Shown here one piece after another: positions 26,762 to 37,070 of a stretch of DNA of 64,000 bases. The stretch is from contig NZ_CP180001.1 of NCBI RefSeq assembly GCF_047528295.1, positions 248,001 through 312,000 on the forward strand, written 5' to 3'. Within the stretch, counting starts at the first letter, position 1; the number at the start of each line of letters is the position of its first letter. The stretch comes from Peptacetobacter sp900550335 (GTDB lineage Bacteria; Bacillota; Clostridia; Peptostreptococcales; Peptostreptococcaceae). Position numbers and translations under genes: made by a program. A model generated the notes under the pieces. It was given only the letters and a program-made list of their open reading frames with translations, was not told where the DNA came from and searched no databases.

Positions 26762-28360
26762 TTATCTTTCTAATTCCTTTGCCTGATCCCAAAACTTATC
26801 CATTTCTTCAAGAGACATTTCATCAAAAGTCTTACCAGATTCTATTATTTTTTCCTCTACAAATCCAAATCTATTAACAAATTTATCTGTTGTAGTATTT
26901 AAAGCCTCTGTTGTATCGACATCAAGGAATCTTGCAAGATTAACTATTGAGAATAATAAATCTCCCAATTCTTCCTTTATGTATTGTATCTTTATTCTAT
27001 GGTATTCGTCAAGCAATTCGGCATTTTCTTCTCTGATTTTTTCTAAAACATACTCTTTATTTTCTATATCGTCAACTGAATTTATACATTCTGATATTTC
27101 TTTAAGCTTTTCAGGGTATTCATCTGCAACAAATCCTTCAAAATCAAGTTCATACGCTTCTCTTACTTCTTCGTATTCCTCTTCAACCTTAGAAAATACA
27201 TCGTATATATCATCCCAATCAAAGCCAACTAAGGCAGCCTTATGCTGTACTTTTTCTGCTTTCATCAATGCAGGAAGATAAACAGGTATTCTCTTTATTC
27301 CCTCTGTAATTGTACTTTCGCCTTTTTCTTTTTTCTTTATTTCTTCCCAAGTTTTTTCAAACTCTTCTCTATTTATATTTGCATCACCAAATATATGCGG
27401 ATGTCTTGTTATAAGCTTTGTACATATTCCATTAGCAACTTCGCCTAGGTCAAACATTCCCTCTTCCTTACCAATCTGGCAGTGGAATATTACCTGAAGA
27501 AGTACATCACCTAATTCTTCTATCATCTCGTCTATATCGTCATTTTCGATTGCATTGTAAAGCTCATAAGCTTCTTCAATAACAGAATTCTTTAGAGATT
27601 CATGAGTCTGTTTCTTATCCCAATCACATCCATCTGGAGCTCTTAATTTATCCATTATAAGCTCTAAATCGTGAACTGTATTATATTTTTTATTTTCTAC
27701 CTTAGGAACATAAAGGCTTGTTAAGTAATCGAATTCATTTTCAGCCCAGTCTAACTCACAAAGTCTAACTTTTTTAATGAATTCTTCTCCCTTTATTCCA
27801 GCTCCTCTTACAATATAAACCTCTTGCTCATCGTCGTATCTATCCATAAGATATAACTTAACTTCTGAAGCTATAAACTCATCGTATACCTGAGTAACTA
27901 TTAGATTTATGTCAGTATCTATATAAGATGTCTGCATTTCAAATGCATCTACTAATCTAAATCCATTTGAAGGGTCAAATGCTAAAGCTTCAAACATAGC
28001 ATCTACAAAACTCATTGAAGCCACAACATTTACATCTATATTGTTCTCTTCAGCTAATTTTTCAATCATATCTACTGTCTTTTCTGCAACTCTAGGATGC
28101 CCAGGAACAGCATAAACCACGTCTTCACTTTTACCTTCTTCAACTATAAACTCAGATATTTTTCTATAAACATCATCAAAGTCATCATTTTCATTGTAAA
28201 AATGGTCTAGTGATTCAAATTTTGTCAATTTTTCAAGATCTTTTACTACAGGATGTTTCTCTGTTCTTAAAAATACTTTTTTAGAATTTTTAAGAGCTTC
28301 TATTGCACCATAACTTATTAAAGATAAATCTCCAGGCCCTAAACCAACTATCTTTATCAT
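26762..28360 (-). CDS. YabN: tetrapyrrole-methylase-like domain fused to MazG pyrophosphohydrolase
   Basis: A 532-residue fusion. The N-terminal part (about 1-220) is a tetrapyrrole methylase fold with GLGPGDL at residues 5-11 and VPGHPRVAEKTV; the C-terminal part is a duplicated MazG domain with EEAYELYNAIENDD, EELGDVLLQVIFH and a later EELGDLLFSIVNLARFL metal-binding helix. MazG enzymes hydrolyse nucleoside triphosphates to monophosphates, protecting against aberrant nucleotides; the role of the methylase domain is unknown. The second MazG unit has an insertion of about 50 residues (around EYPEKLKEISECINSV). Order yabM-yabN-hup-yabO is conserved with Bacillus. Confidence 0.92.
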   Translation of the reverse strand: MIKIVGLGPGDLSLISYGAIEALKNSKKVFLRTEKHPVVKDLEKLTKFESLDHFYNENDDFDDVYRKISEFIVEEGKSEDVVYAVPGHPRVAEKTVDMIEKLAEENNIDVNVVASMSFVDAMFEALAFDPSNGFRLVDAFEMQTSYIDTDINLIVTQVYDEFIASEVKLYLMDRYDDEQEVYIVRGAGIKGEEFIKKVRLCELDWAENEFDYLTSLYVPKVENKKYNTVHDLELIMDKLRAPDGCDWDKKQTHESLKNSVIEEAYELYNAIENDDIDEMIEELGDVLLQVIFHCQIGKEEGMFDLGEVANGICTKLITRHPHIFGDANINREEFEKTWEEIKKKEKGESTITEGIKRIPVYLPALMKAEKVQHKAALVGFDWDDIYDVFSKVEEEYEEVREAYELDFEGFVADEYPEKLKEISECINSVDDIENKEYVLEKIREENAELLDEYHRIKIQYIKEELGDLLFSIVNLARFLDVDTTEALNTTTDKFVNRFGFVEEKIIESGKTFDEMSLEEMDKFWDQAKELER

Positions 28361-28392
28361 AATCTACCACCCTTTATAAATTTATAATCGTT

Positions 28393-30006
28393 TTATTTTA
28401 TAAGTCTAACTTTTTTAAGTAATTTATATATTTTATCGCCTTTAGGCATAGTTTTTATTTCTTCCTCTGTTATTGCCCCAATTCCTAAAAGAACTACAAC
28501 ATATACTACAGCACCTACTATTATAGATAGTAGTGTAGCTATTGTATTTCCTAACATTGGAGATGTTACAAAGTATGCTAACTTAACAGCTGCAAACATT
28601 GATATAACAGTTATTAAAGGTTTTATTATGAATTCTCTCTTAGAGAATTTTACGCCCATTGCTTTTTTAACGAAAGCTATATTTATTATAGCTGCAACTG
28701 TATATGCAGTTACTGTACCTATTGCAGATCCAAGTACGTTTATTGAAGGTATTGCAGTTAATGTATAACTTATAGTTATTTTAAATGTCATACCAACTAT
28801 TAAAGCTATAACTGGAACTATAGCTTTACCCATTCCCTGAAGTATTCCTGTTAATGTCTGTATTAATCCAAGGAATATTACACAAGGAGTAAGTGTAAAT
28901 AGTATTGTACCTACTGTTGCAGGTTCTGCTGGGAATAATAATTTCATTATTGGTCCAGCAAGTGAAGCCATACCAAACGCACATGGTAATACTATTATTA
29001 AAGTAACTTTTACAGCACTTAGTGTATCTTTTCTAGCTTTTTCCTTGTTTCCTAATGCATAAGCCTGAGATATAGATGGAACTAAACTCATACTCATAGC
29101 AGTAGTTATAACTGCTGGAAGGTTTATTATAGACATAGCCATACCTGTAAGCTGACCAAACATAGAGTTTGCTTCTTTTAGGCTATATCCAGCAACAATT
29201 AATCTTCTTATAACTATACCGTTGTCTACCATATTTACAAGTGGCATAACTGATGCCCCTATAGTTATTGGAATTGCAACAGCTAATAAGTTTTTAAATA
29301 TTATACTAAAGCTTTCTTCTTCAAATCTTTTACTTTTTTCTAATCTTTCTCTTCTGTCTTTAGCACCTCTTGCAAATGCAGCAAGTAAGTAAATTATTGA
29401 TGCTAAAGCCCCTATAGCTGCCCCAGATATTGCACCTGCTGCCCCCATAGTTGGCCCAGCTGATTTCATAAGCATATAAGCTAGTCCTAAACCTAGAACA
29501 ACTCTAAATATCTGTTCTACTATCTGAGATATGGCAATCTTAGTCATATCTTTCTGACCCTGGAAATATCCTCTATATGCTGACATAAGAGGTACTATTA
29601 TTAGGGCTGGAGCTATGGCTCTCATTGAATTTAGCGCATCTGGATTTTTTATAAATTTAGTAACTATCCATTCCGCACCGAAGAAGAATATACAGAACGA
29701 AATTATACCAGTTATGAAAAGCACCTTGCTAGATACCTTAAATACCTTGTTCGCTCCTCTTTCATCTCCTATCGCTAACTTTTCAGAAACTAGTTTCGCA
29801 ACCGCAGTTGGGAATCCTGCTGTAGCTAGCGTTAAAAATAATGTATATACTGGATAGGCGGACTGATAATACCCCATCCCTGTCGATCCTATCATATTTC
29901 CTAGAGGTATTCTGAAGAATGCACCGATTATTTTAACGGCAACACCAGCTATCCCTAGAATAAGTGCTCCTTTCAAGAAAGAGTCTTTAGTTTTATCTTT
30001 ACTCAT
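28393..30006 (-). CDS. MATE/MOP-superfamily lipid flippase-like protein (YabM/SpoVB-type)
   Basis: A 537-residue membrane protein with about 14 helices of the polysaccharide-exporter/MurJ superfamily, opening FLKGALILGIAGVAVKIIGA and FFRIPLGNMIGSTGMGYYQ. Relatives include the sporulation protein SpoVB and the lipid II flippase-like YtgP/Amj-independent MurJ. The position before yabN matches Bacillus yabM. Because neighbouring sporulation genes are absent here, a housekeeping envelope role (lipid-linked precursor flipping) is more likely than a spore role; this is inference. Confidence 0.85.
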   Translation of the reverse strand: MSKDKTKDSFLKGALILGIAGVAVKIIGAFFRIPLGNMIGSTGMGYYQSAYPVYTLFLTLATAGFPTAVAKLVSEKLAIGDERGANKVFKVSSKVLFITGIISFCIFFFGAEWIVTKFIKNPDALNSMRAIAPALIIVPLMSAYRGYFQGQKDMTKIAISQIVEQIFRVVLGLGLAYMLMKSAGPTMGAAGAISGAAIGALASIIYLLAAFARGAKDRRERLEKSKRFEEESFSIIFKNLLAVAIPITIGASVMPLVNMVDNGIVIRRLIVAGYSLKEANSMFGQLTGMAMSIINLPAVITTAMSMSLVPSISQAYALGNKEKARKDTLSAVKVTLIIVLPCAFGMASLAGPIMKLLFPAEPATVGTILFTLTPCVIFLGLIQTLTGILQGMGKAIVPVIALIVGMTFKITISYTLTAIPSINVLGSAIGTVTAYTVAAIINIAFVKKAMGVKFSKREFIIKPLITVISMFAAVKLAYFVTSPMLGNTIATLLSIIVGAVVYVVVLLGIGAITEEEIKTMPKGDKIYKLLKKVRLIK

Positions 30007-30150
30007 AATTTTCCTCCATCTTTATTTTATATAACAGATTTTACTATACCATATTTCAAGTTAAATATTCAAGTTTACGCATTAATTTCTTTGAATTTCT
30101 AACGTTCTCAGAGTTTTCTAAAACATTTTTTATTCGATTTTTTACAAAAA

Positions 30151-30193
30151 AATAAACTGTTTTCTCAATTTTTTTATCAAGAAAACAGTTTAT
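30151..30193 (-). terminator. Terminator of prsA
   Basis: AATAAACTGTTTTCT pairs with AGAAAACAGTTTAT across a short T-rich loop, with T-residues following on the minus strand. It lies 36 bp after the prsA stop. The rest of the 222-bp spacer to yabM contains no gene; spoVT would be expected near here in spore formers. Confidence 0.75.
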
Positions 30194-30228
30194 ATTGTGT
30201 TTTAAAAAATTATTCTTCTTAAATTATA

Positions 30229-31242
30229 TTATTTTTCTACAAATTCTGCAGATTCTATTACTTTATCAAATTTTTCTATTTTAGCTTTTTTCTGAAGTGC
30301 TGCTATTTTTTCACCATATTTATTTTTTATTATCTCTTCTTTTATACCTTCTTTAGCTTCTTCAAAGCTAGTAGTTTCTTTTATTCTATCTGTTACCTTT
30401 ATTATATGGTATCCAAAATCAGTTTTTACAAGGTCTGATATTTCTCCTGGCTCCATACCAAATGCCGCTGCTTCAAACTCTGGAACCATCATACCTTTTC
30501 CAAATGCTCCTAAAGCTCCACCCTGTGCAGCACTACCTGGGTCATCAGAATATTTTTTAGCAAGTTCTGCAAAATCTCCACCAGCTTTTACTTCTTTTAA
30601 AACTTTTTCAGCCTTAGCTTTAGCTTTTTTCTGGTCTGCTTCTGGAAGAGGTTTATTCTGGTCATCTGTAGTTTTTATAAGTATGTGAGATGCTTCAACC
30701 TCATCTTTTTTGTACTCGTCTATATGTTCATCATAGTATTTTTTCATTTCAGCATCTGTAACTTTTTCTTCTTTATAGAATTTTTCCTGAGATTTCTGTA
30801 TTAATAAACTTAATTTAGCCTGTTCTTTTAAGAATTCATCAGTTACACCTAGCTCTTTAGCTGCTCCTTTTAAATCTTCATTTGAATTAACAAAAGTTTT
30901 TAAATCGTTATAAGAAGCCTGTATTTCTTTATCTGTTGGCTTTAATCCTTCTTTTTCTGCATCCTGAGCTAGAACTTCTGCATTTATCATCTGATCTAGT
31001 ACTAATCTTTTATATTTATCTTTGTATGAAACTCCTGTCTGGTCTTTTTCTTCCCATTTATCAGCTCCACCTATATTAGCTTCTACAGAATCTTTGTTCA
31101 TTTTTAGCATGAATTCATACTGTCCTAAAGTTATTTTTTTCCCATTTACATCTGCAACAGCTTCATTTAAGTCTTTCTGCTTACAAGCAACTAGAGATAA
31201 ACTCATTAGCCCTGCAAGTACAACCGTCATCAATTTTTTCAA
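30229..31242 (-). CDS. prsA: PrsA-type foldase lipoprotein (parvulin peptidyl-prolyl isomerase)
   Basis: A 337-residue secreted lipoprotein. The signal peptide MKKLMTVVLAGLMSLSLVAC ends in a lipobox with Cys20. An N-terminal SurA-like helical chaperone region is followed by the parvulin domain (about 190-290) with ASHILIKT, GGDFAELAKKYSDDPGSA, GGALGAFGKGMMVPEFE and FGYHIIKVTD, all family motifs. It assists folding of exported proteins on the outer face of the membrane. It lies between mfd and yabM, as in other Clostridia. Confidence 0.93.
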   Translation of the reverse strand: MKKLMTVVLAGLMSLSLVACKQKDLNEAVADVNGKKITLGQYEFMLKMNKDSVEANIGGADKWEEKDQTGVSYKDKYKRLVLDQMINAEVLAQDAEKEGLKPTDKEIQASYNDLKTFVNSNEDLKGAAKELGVTDEFLKEQAKLSLLIQKSQEKFYKEEKVTDAEMKKYYDEHIDEYKKDEVEASHILIKTTDDQNKPLPEADQKKAKAKAEKVLKEVKAGGDFAELAKKYSDDPGSAAQGGALGAFGKGMMVPEFEAAAFGMEPGEISDLVKTDFGYHIIKVTDRIKETTSFEEAKEGIKEEIIKNKYGEKIAALQKKAKIEKFDKVIESAEFVEK

Positions 31243-31343
31243 ATCGACACCCCTTTTCTAATTTAATTTTAGTTAATCATCATACATCTATATCTTATCA
31301 TGTAGTGATTTTTATTGCTACTTATCTTTATTTTTTCGTTTTT

Positions 31344-34300
31344 CTATTTTTTCTCTTCGTCTTCTTTTTCAAATTTTTCCACATATTCTTCTAACAATTC
31401 TTGTATTTCTTCAACAACCTTATATCCAACCTTAGATTTTACTCTATATCTCATGTAAGGGTTTAAGAATACTTCATTCTTAATTTGATATACTTTTTCG
31501 ATTTTAAGTTTTTTACAAAGAGATTTTATATACGCTATAGATAATAGTGTCTGAGTAGGTCTTGGTATATCAGAGAATCTATCCTCTAATTCTTCCTGAA
31601 CCTCGTACATATCTTCTTTGCTGTCGATTGAAGCAATTTTTTTGTACATTTCAATCTTAGCCATTTCATCTTCTATATATCTATCTGGTATATATGCATC
31701 AACAGGAAGGTCTATTTCTACATCTACCTCTACTATTTCAGGCTCGCCCTTAATTTTTCTAATAGCTTCGTTTAGCATCTTAACATATAAATCGTAACCT
31801 ATTACAGCCATGTGTCCATGCTGCTGAGCACCTAAGACATCTCCAGCACCTCTTATCTCAAGGTCACGCATAGCTATCTTAAATCCAGATCCAAACTCTG
31901 TAAATTCTTTTATAGCTTTTAATCTCTTCTCTGCTATTTCACTAAGGCTCTTATTTCTCTCGTACATCAAGAACGCATATCCCTGTCTAGTACTTCTACC
32001 AACACGACCTCTAAGCTGATAAAGCTGAGCAAGTCCCATCTTATCTGCATCGTAAATTATCATTGTATTGGCATTTGCAATGTCCATACCCGTTTCTATT
32101 ATAGTAGTACATACAAGCACATCAAATTCCTTCTGCATAAATGCTATTATAATATCTTCAAGAGTCTTTGAGCTCATTCTACCATGTGCAACAGCAACTC
32201 TAGCATCTGGAACTAATTTTCTAACCTTGTCTGCAATTCCTTCTATTCCCTCTACTCTATTGTAGACGAAGAATACCTGTCCACCCCTTGAGATTTCTTT
32301 TTCAATTTCATCCTGAATAATACTATCTCTAGCTTCTGTAACATAGGTTATTACTGGATGTCTTTCCTGTGGTGGCTCTTCTATTACAGTCATATCCCTT
32401 ATTCCAGATAATGACATATGAAGAGTTCTCGGAATTGGTGTTGCAGATAGAGTAAGAACATCTACAGTATTTTTTACTTTCTTTAAAGTTTCTTTGTGCT
32501 TAACCCCAAATCTCTGCTCCTCATCTATTACAACAAGTCCAAGCTTTGGAAGCTCTATATCTTTAGAAATTATTCTGTGTGTACCTATAAGTACATCTAC
32601 CATTCCTTTTTTAGCATCTTCTATGATTTTTTTCTGCTGTTTAGGAGTCTTAAATCTACTAAGAACCTCAACTCTTATTGGATAATCTGCAAATCTTTCA
32701 CTAAATGTGTTGTAATGCTGCTGTGCAAGTATAGTCGTAGGAACAAGTACAGCAACCTGTTTTCCATCCATACAAGCCTTAAATGCAGCCCTTATAGCGA
32801 CTTCTGTTTTTCCGTATCCAACATCTCCACAGATTAATCTATCCATAACTTTTGGAGATTCCATGTCCTTTTTAGTATCTTTTATAGCTTTAAGCTGGTC
32901 ATCTGTCTCCTGATATGGGAATTTATCCTCAAATTCCTTCTGCCAAACAGTATCTTTAGAGAATTTATATCCCTTGATTTTTTCCCTTTTAGCATATAGG
33001 TTGATAAGTTCCTCAGTCATATCCTCGATTTCTTTTCTAACCTTAGCCTTTGCCTTTGTCCATTCCTGTGTACCAAGTCTACTAAGTTTGACCTTCTCAG
33101 CCTCAGCTCCGATATATTTCTGAACCTTGTCCATCTGGTCAATAGGCACATATAAATTATCTCCATCTCTATAGACTATCTTCATGTAGTCTTTCTTAAT
33201 TCCGTCGACAGTTATCTGATCTATACCTGTATATCTACCTATACCGCTATTTTCGTGAACTACATAATCTCCAGGATTTAAGTCTAGGAATGAGTCTATT
33301 TTCTGTGCATTTGTATTTTTCTTTTTCTTCTTTTTAGATTTTAGTCCACTTCTCTGAACTCCGATCATTTCCTTGTCAGTTATAACAGTGAACTTAATAT
33401 CTCTATACTGGAACCCTTCGCTAATTGCAGCTTCCATTATTATAGCTTGAGATGATTTTATCTCTGTATCTCTTTTTTTAGCTATCGAAGTTTCAACATC
33501 GTATTCAAATAAAGCTTCTTTTAATTTTTTTGCTCTTTCTGAGCTGTTTACTGCAAGGATAATCTTATGCCCAGAATATTTTAATCTCTGAAGCTCATCT
33601 GCAAGAATATCTATCTTTCCATTAAATGATGGAACTTCTCTACTGTCAAAATTCAGTATTTCCTTTACATTAAATCCTTTAACAGCCTTTGGTAGTAGAG
33701 AGTTTATCACTATATTTCTATCTCCTATACAGTACTCTAAATCTATATAATTGTAGACTAAATTTCCCTGAGATTTTAGTGCAGTTCCTCTTTCCAAATT
33801 CATCTTATAACTGTCTTTAAATTCCTCAGCAAAATTCTCGCATCTTTCCTTCATTCTAGATATATCATTTATAAATACTATCGCATTTTTATCTAAGTAT
33901 TCAAAAATACTCTTCTCTACATCTGGATAGAAGTAGTCTATATAGTTTTCTATTCCATCAAAGTACTCTTTTCTCTCAATTTTATCTATAACAGCTTCTA
34001 CATCGTCGCTACACACTTTTCCTCTATCTTTTTTCATCCTAGAAACTGTCTCTTCAACATTTTCAGGGTATATAAATTCCCTAGAAGGAGTAAGTATAAA
34101 CGTTTTCAGCTTATCTATAGATTTCTGAGAAAATACATCAAAAGTTCTTATTGAGTCGATTTCATCATCAAAGAACTCAATTCTTATAGGGTTTTCATAT
34201 TCAAGTGAGAATATATCAACAATTCCACCTCTAACACTGAACTGTCCAAACCCCTCTACCTTTGACACTCTCTCATATCCTAACGAAACTAACTTTGAAG

Positions 34301-34760
34301 ATAGCTCTTCTATATCTACTATATCCCCTACCTTGTATTTAAAAGTATTATCTAATAATACCTCTTTAGGTAAGTACTTTCTAAGTACCGCATCTGCAGT
34401 TGTAACTAGTATTAACTTTTCTTTTTTTGCTAATTTAAGCAGCGTCTTTATTCTTTTCGCTTCCTGCTTTCTATCTTTAGCATCTAAGTAATAAAATCTT
34501 ATCTCATCTGAAGTTAAAAGCTCTACCTTATCCTTAACGTAGAATTTTAAATCTTCGTAAATCTTTCTCGCTTCATATTCAGTCGAACCTATAAAAATAA
34601 TAGGCCTTGAAAGATCCTTGAATAGAGATGAAGATATGTGAGCTTTTTGAGCTTGATTTAACCCATTTAAAAGCAGACATCTTCCCTCTACATCAAGTTT
34701 TTCTTTAAGTTTTATATATTCCTTTGAATTCTGAAGCGGATTAAAAAATATATCTCCCAT
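31344..34760 (-). CDS. mfd: Transcription-repair coupling factor
   Basis: A 1138-residue DNA translocase that removes stalled RNA polymerase and recruits UvrA. The N-terminal UvrB-like region (about 1-330), RNA-polymerase interaction domain (PGDYVVHENSGIGRYTGI near 500), SF2 helicase with Walker A CGDVGYGKTEVA and VVIDEEQRFGVKHKE, and the C-terminal TRCF domain are all present. A short poly-Lys run (near 475) precedes the RID. It follows pth by 131 bp as in Bacillus. Confidence 0.97.
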   Translation of the reverse strand: MGDIFFNPLQNSKEYIKLKEKLDVEGRCLLLNGLNQAQKAHISSSLFKDLSRPIIFIGSTEYEARKIYEDLKFYVKDKVELLTSDEIRFYYLDAKDRKQEAKRIKTLLKLAKKEKLILVTTADAVLRKYLPKEVLLDNTFKYKVGDIVDIEELSSKLVSLGYERVSKVEGFGQFSVRGGIVDIFSLEYENPIRIEFFDDEIDSIRTFDVFSQKSIDKLKTFILTPSREFIYPENVEETVSRMKKDRGKVCSDDVEAVIDKIERKEYFDGIENYIDYFYPDVEKSIFEYLDKNAIVFINDISRMKERCENFAEEFKDSYKMNLERGTALKSQGNLVYNYIDLEYCIGDRNIVINSLLPKAVKGFNVKEILNFDSREVPSFNGKIDILADELQRLKYSGHKIILAVNSSERAKKLKEALFEYDVETSIAKKRDTEIKSSQAIIMEAAISEGFQYRDIKFTVITDKEMIGVQRSGLKSKKKKKKNTNAQKIDSFLDLNPGDYVVHENSGIGRYTGIDQITVDGIKKDYMKIVYRDGDNLYVPIDQMDKVQKYIGAEAEKVKLSRLGTQEWTKAKAKVRKEIEDMTEELINLYAKREKIKGYKFSKDTVWQKEFEDKFPYQETDDQLKAIKDTKKDMESPKVMDRLICGDVGYGKTEVAIRAAFKACMDGKQVAVLVPTTILAQQHYNTFSERFADYPIRVEVLSRFKTPKQQKKIIEDAKKGMVDVLIGTHRIISKDIELPKLGLVVIDEEQRFGVKHKETLKKVKNTVDVLTLSATPIPRTLHMSLSGIRDMTVIEEPPQERHPVITYVTEARDSIIQDEIEKEISRGGQVFFVYNRVEGIEGIADKVRKLVPDARVAVAHGRMSSKTLEDIIIAFMQKEFDVLVCTTIIETGMDIANANTMIIYDADKMGLAQLYQLRGRVGRSTRQGYAFLMYERNKSLSEIAEKRLKAIKEFTEFGSGFKIAMRDLEIRGAGDVLGAQQHGHMAVIGYDLYVKMLNEAIRKIKGEPEIVEVDVEIDLPVDAYIPDRYIEDEMAKIEMYKKIASIDSKEDMYEVQEELEDRFSDIPRPTQTLLSIAYIKSLCKKLKIEKVYQIKNEVFLNPYMRYRVKSKVGYKVVEEIQELLEEYVEKFEKEDEEKK

Positions 34761-34891
34761 TTTCCTTCGCTCCTTTAATTCTCTATATTCTATATTAAAT
34801 TATTTTCCTTAACTCTAGCTTATTAAGTATATATTTATTAAAAAAATTACTACTCAACTTTAAAATTGATATTTAACTTTAAATAAATTTA

Positions 34892-35452
34892 TTATCCGTT
34901 GTATTTATTCATAGCCATGTCGATTCCTTCTCTTATCATAGAATCTATAGCTTTTGCAGTTTTTTCAAACCCTTCGTTCATAGCTTCGTCCTGTTCTTTT
35001 GGCACTCTTGAAAGAACGAAATCAGCTAAATCTCTTCCTTTATCTGGCTTTCCAACACCTACTCTAAATCTTGGGAAATCTTTAGTTCCTAAGCACTGAG
35101 TTATAGATCTCATACCATTGTGTGTACCAGGGCTTCCTTTTTTTCTTATTCTAAGTTTTCCTACATCTAAATCTATATCATCGTATATCACTATTAATTT
35201 GTCTAAATCTGGTTTATAGAACTGATAAAGGCTAACTACAGACTCCCCACTTAAATTCATATAAGTTGTAGGTTTTACAAGAACAACCTTCTCTGTCCCA
35301 ACTCTTCCTTCTCCTATTAAAGCCTTGTGTTTTATCTTTGTAACACTTATTCCGTATTCATCTGCTAATCTGTCTATTACTTCAAATCCTGCATTGTGTC
35401 TAGTCTTTGCGTATTTCTGACCAGGATTTCCAAGTCCTACTATTATATACAT
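34892..35452 (-). CDS. pth: Peptidyl-tRNA hydrolase
   Basis: A 186-residue enzyme that releases tRNA from drop-off peptidyl-tRNA. MYIIVGLGNPGQKYAKTRHN carries the catalytic His20, and YDDIDLDVGKLRIRKKGSPG and GTHNGMRS complete the active site. Standard length. It marks one border of the accessory region: in Bacillus pth lies next to prs, whereas here about 11.5 kb separates them. Confidence 0.96.
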   Translation of the reverse strand: MYIIVGLGNPGQKYAKTRHNAGFEVIDRLADEYGISVTKIKHKALIGEGRVGTEKVVLVKPTTYMNLSGESVVSLYQFYKPDLDKLIVIYDDIDLDVGKLRIRKKGSPGTHNGMRSITQCLGTKDFPRFRVGVGKPDKGRDLADFVLSRVPKEQDEAMNEGFEKTAKAIDSMIREGIDMAMNKYNG

Positions 35453-35523
35453 TTTTTCTCTCCTTTTTTTAATTAATTATTCAATTTAATTTTGCAATTA
35501 GTCTAATTTATTTTTATATTATC

Positions 35524-36186
35524 CTAAATTATTTTCTCAATTATATCGAGGTAGCACCTTAATATATCAAATCCGAGAATATTCAATATAGCTGCAATAA
35601 TTATATATGGAGCAAAAGCAATTTTTTTATCCCTGTTTCCACATATAAATCTTATAATCAAAAAGATTGCAGAAACAAGAAAAGAGCCCGGTATCAACGA
35701 TAACGAACTTTCAAATCCAATAGTCATAGCACAAAGAGCATACACACCTATATCTCCCGTTCCCATCATATTGGTCGCCTTTACTATTAAATATGAAACC
35801 AAAGCACATAGCAACCCTGCCAACACACTATCTACTAAGATTTCAACATTTCCATTTAAAATTTTAACTACACTCTGAATTATTATACCACTAAAAACAA
35901 GAATATCATACACATACATTGTATAATAATCTATTAAACTTATAATAATTGCTAAAACAAAAAATATAAAATAACTGATTCTATCCAAATTATTTGGATA
36001 AATTTTAAAAATAGAGATGATGTATATAAATGTAGATATTATTAAGAATATCTTCAATTTTTTTATATTGATTTTTGTGTAATCCTCTTTTTCGATAAAA
36101 GCTTTTACAACTTTTTGTACGATTGTAGAAATTATTATTGCAAATAAAAATGATAAAAATAAAATCTCAAACTTTTCTAAATCCAT
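35524..36186 (-). CDS. Prepilin peptidase, A24 family
   Basis: A 220-residue polytopic aspartyl protease. The two catalytic aspartates are visible as LIDYYTMYVYD (Asp86) and GTGDIG (Asp145), the GxGD motif of type IV prepilin peptidases. The N-terminal zinc/methylation module of full PilD is missing, which is common in Firmicutes. The start at ATG 36186 has GGAGAG upstream. It sits between pth and a PilT-like ATPase, the position of the type IV pilus locus in some Clostridia, but no pilin or assembly genes are in the window. Confidence 0.85.
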   Translation of the reverse strand: MDLEKFEILFLSFLFAIIISTIVQKVVKAFIEKEDYTKINIKKLKIFLIISTFIYIISIFKIYPNNLDRISYFIFFVLAIIISLIDYYTMYVYDILVFSGIIIQSVVKILNGNVEILVDSVLAGLLCALVSYLIVKATNMMGTGDIGVYALCAMTIGFESSLSLIPGSFLVSAIFLIIRFICGNRDKKIAFAPYIIIAAILNILGFDILRCYLDIIEKII

Positions 36187-36545
36187 CTTTGAATTTTCTC
36201 TCCTTATATTTAATTTACTTTCTATACTAATAAATACTTCTATCAATATTATTTACAATATATTTTAATTTAATACTTTTATTTTATATTTTATTATTTA
36301 TTAAAATAATTATATCTCATTATATTTTTAATATATAATTTACTATCTTGTTTATTTTTTCATACAAATTACACTATATCTACATTATTATTTCATTTTT
36401 ATTTATATTTTGTTACAAAATAATAGTAATTTTTTAGTATATTTATTTTGTAGTTACATAACATTTACAGAAATCGTTTTTTTGTTATTTTTATTTCAAT
36501 CTATGCTATAATCATAAAAAATAAATTTCAAGGAGGATTTGCACT
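36187..36545. other. Very AT-rich spacer with divergent promoters
   Basis: No gene is visible. The last 60 bases hold a clear TATAAT (36507-36512) with a weak -35 (TTGTTA, 36482-36487, 19-bp spacer) and AAGGAGG directly before the small ORF at 36546. The remainder is homopolymer-rich T and A runs. Confidence 0.6.
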
Positions 36546-36584
36546 ATGAACCTTAAAAATAAAGAAATTGGTGATTATTTATGA
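36546..36584 (+). CDS. Candidate 12-codon leader ORF coupled to a membrane protein gene
   Basis: ATG at 36546 follows a perfect AAGGAGG by seven to eight bases and encodes MNLKNKEIGDYL. Its stop overlaps the next start as ATGA (36581-36584), the hallmark of translational coupling. The next gene has no ribosome site of its own, so translation probably depends on this leader. It could also be the true N-terminus of the downstream protein joined by a frameshift. Confidence 0.5.
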   Translation: MNLKNKEIGDYL

Positions 36585-37003
36585 AATTATTTTTAAAAGA
36601 TGCTAATGATGTAAAATTAAATTCCCCTGATGAAGTAAAAAAAATTACTAATTCTTTTATAGTATCTGTGATAATTTTATTTATTATTCTTCGTTTTATT
36701 TTTTCATATAATATTAATCTATTAATTGAAAATGTTTGGTCATTCCAAAATAAATTTTTTAATTTTATTTTATTAAGTTTAATTATAATTTCTTGCATTA
36801 ATGATATTATTAGATTTATATTTATGAAAATGAATATAAATTCAATACATATAAATGAAAAAGTTATTTCAATTTGTATAATTTTATTATTGATTTTAGA
36901 TATAGTATCAGCATTGATTTTTAATAAAATTGATTATTTTTATATTTTTATAGATTTTTTATTTATTATCGGATTTTTTACAAAGATTATTAATAAAAAT
37001 TAA
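36581..37003 (+). CDS. Hypothetical four-helix membrane protein
   Basis: A 140-residue protein with four predicted membrane helices (around residues 24-48, 56-80, 92-115, 118-138), Ile/Phe/Leu-rich, and Lys/Asp-rich ends. No recognisable motif. It begins inside the stop of a 12-codon leader ORF. Base composition is more AT-rich than the neighbouring housekeeping genes. It is the first of three small membrane genes on the plus strand between the prepilin peptidase and PilT genes. Immunity to a bacteriocin would be one possibility for such sets, but nothing in the sequence proves it. Confidence 0.6.
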   Translation: MKLFLKDANDVKLNSPDEVKKITNSFIVSVIILFIILRFIFSYNINLLIENVWSFQNKFFNFILLSLIIISCINDIIRFIFMKMNINSIHINEKVISICIILLLILDIVSALIFNKIDYFYIFIDFLFIIGFFTKIINKN

Positions 37004-37070
37004 AATACTATAATAATATTCATTTATTAAAGTAAAAATTTTAATCAATTTATAGAAAGGATTGATTTTT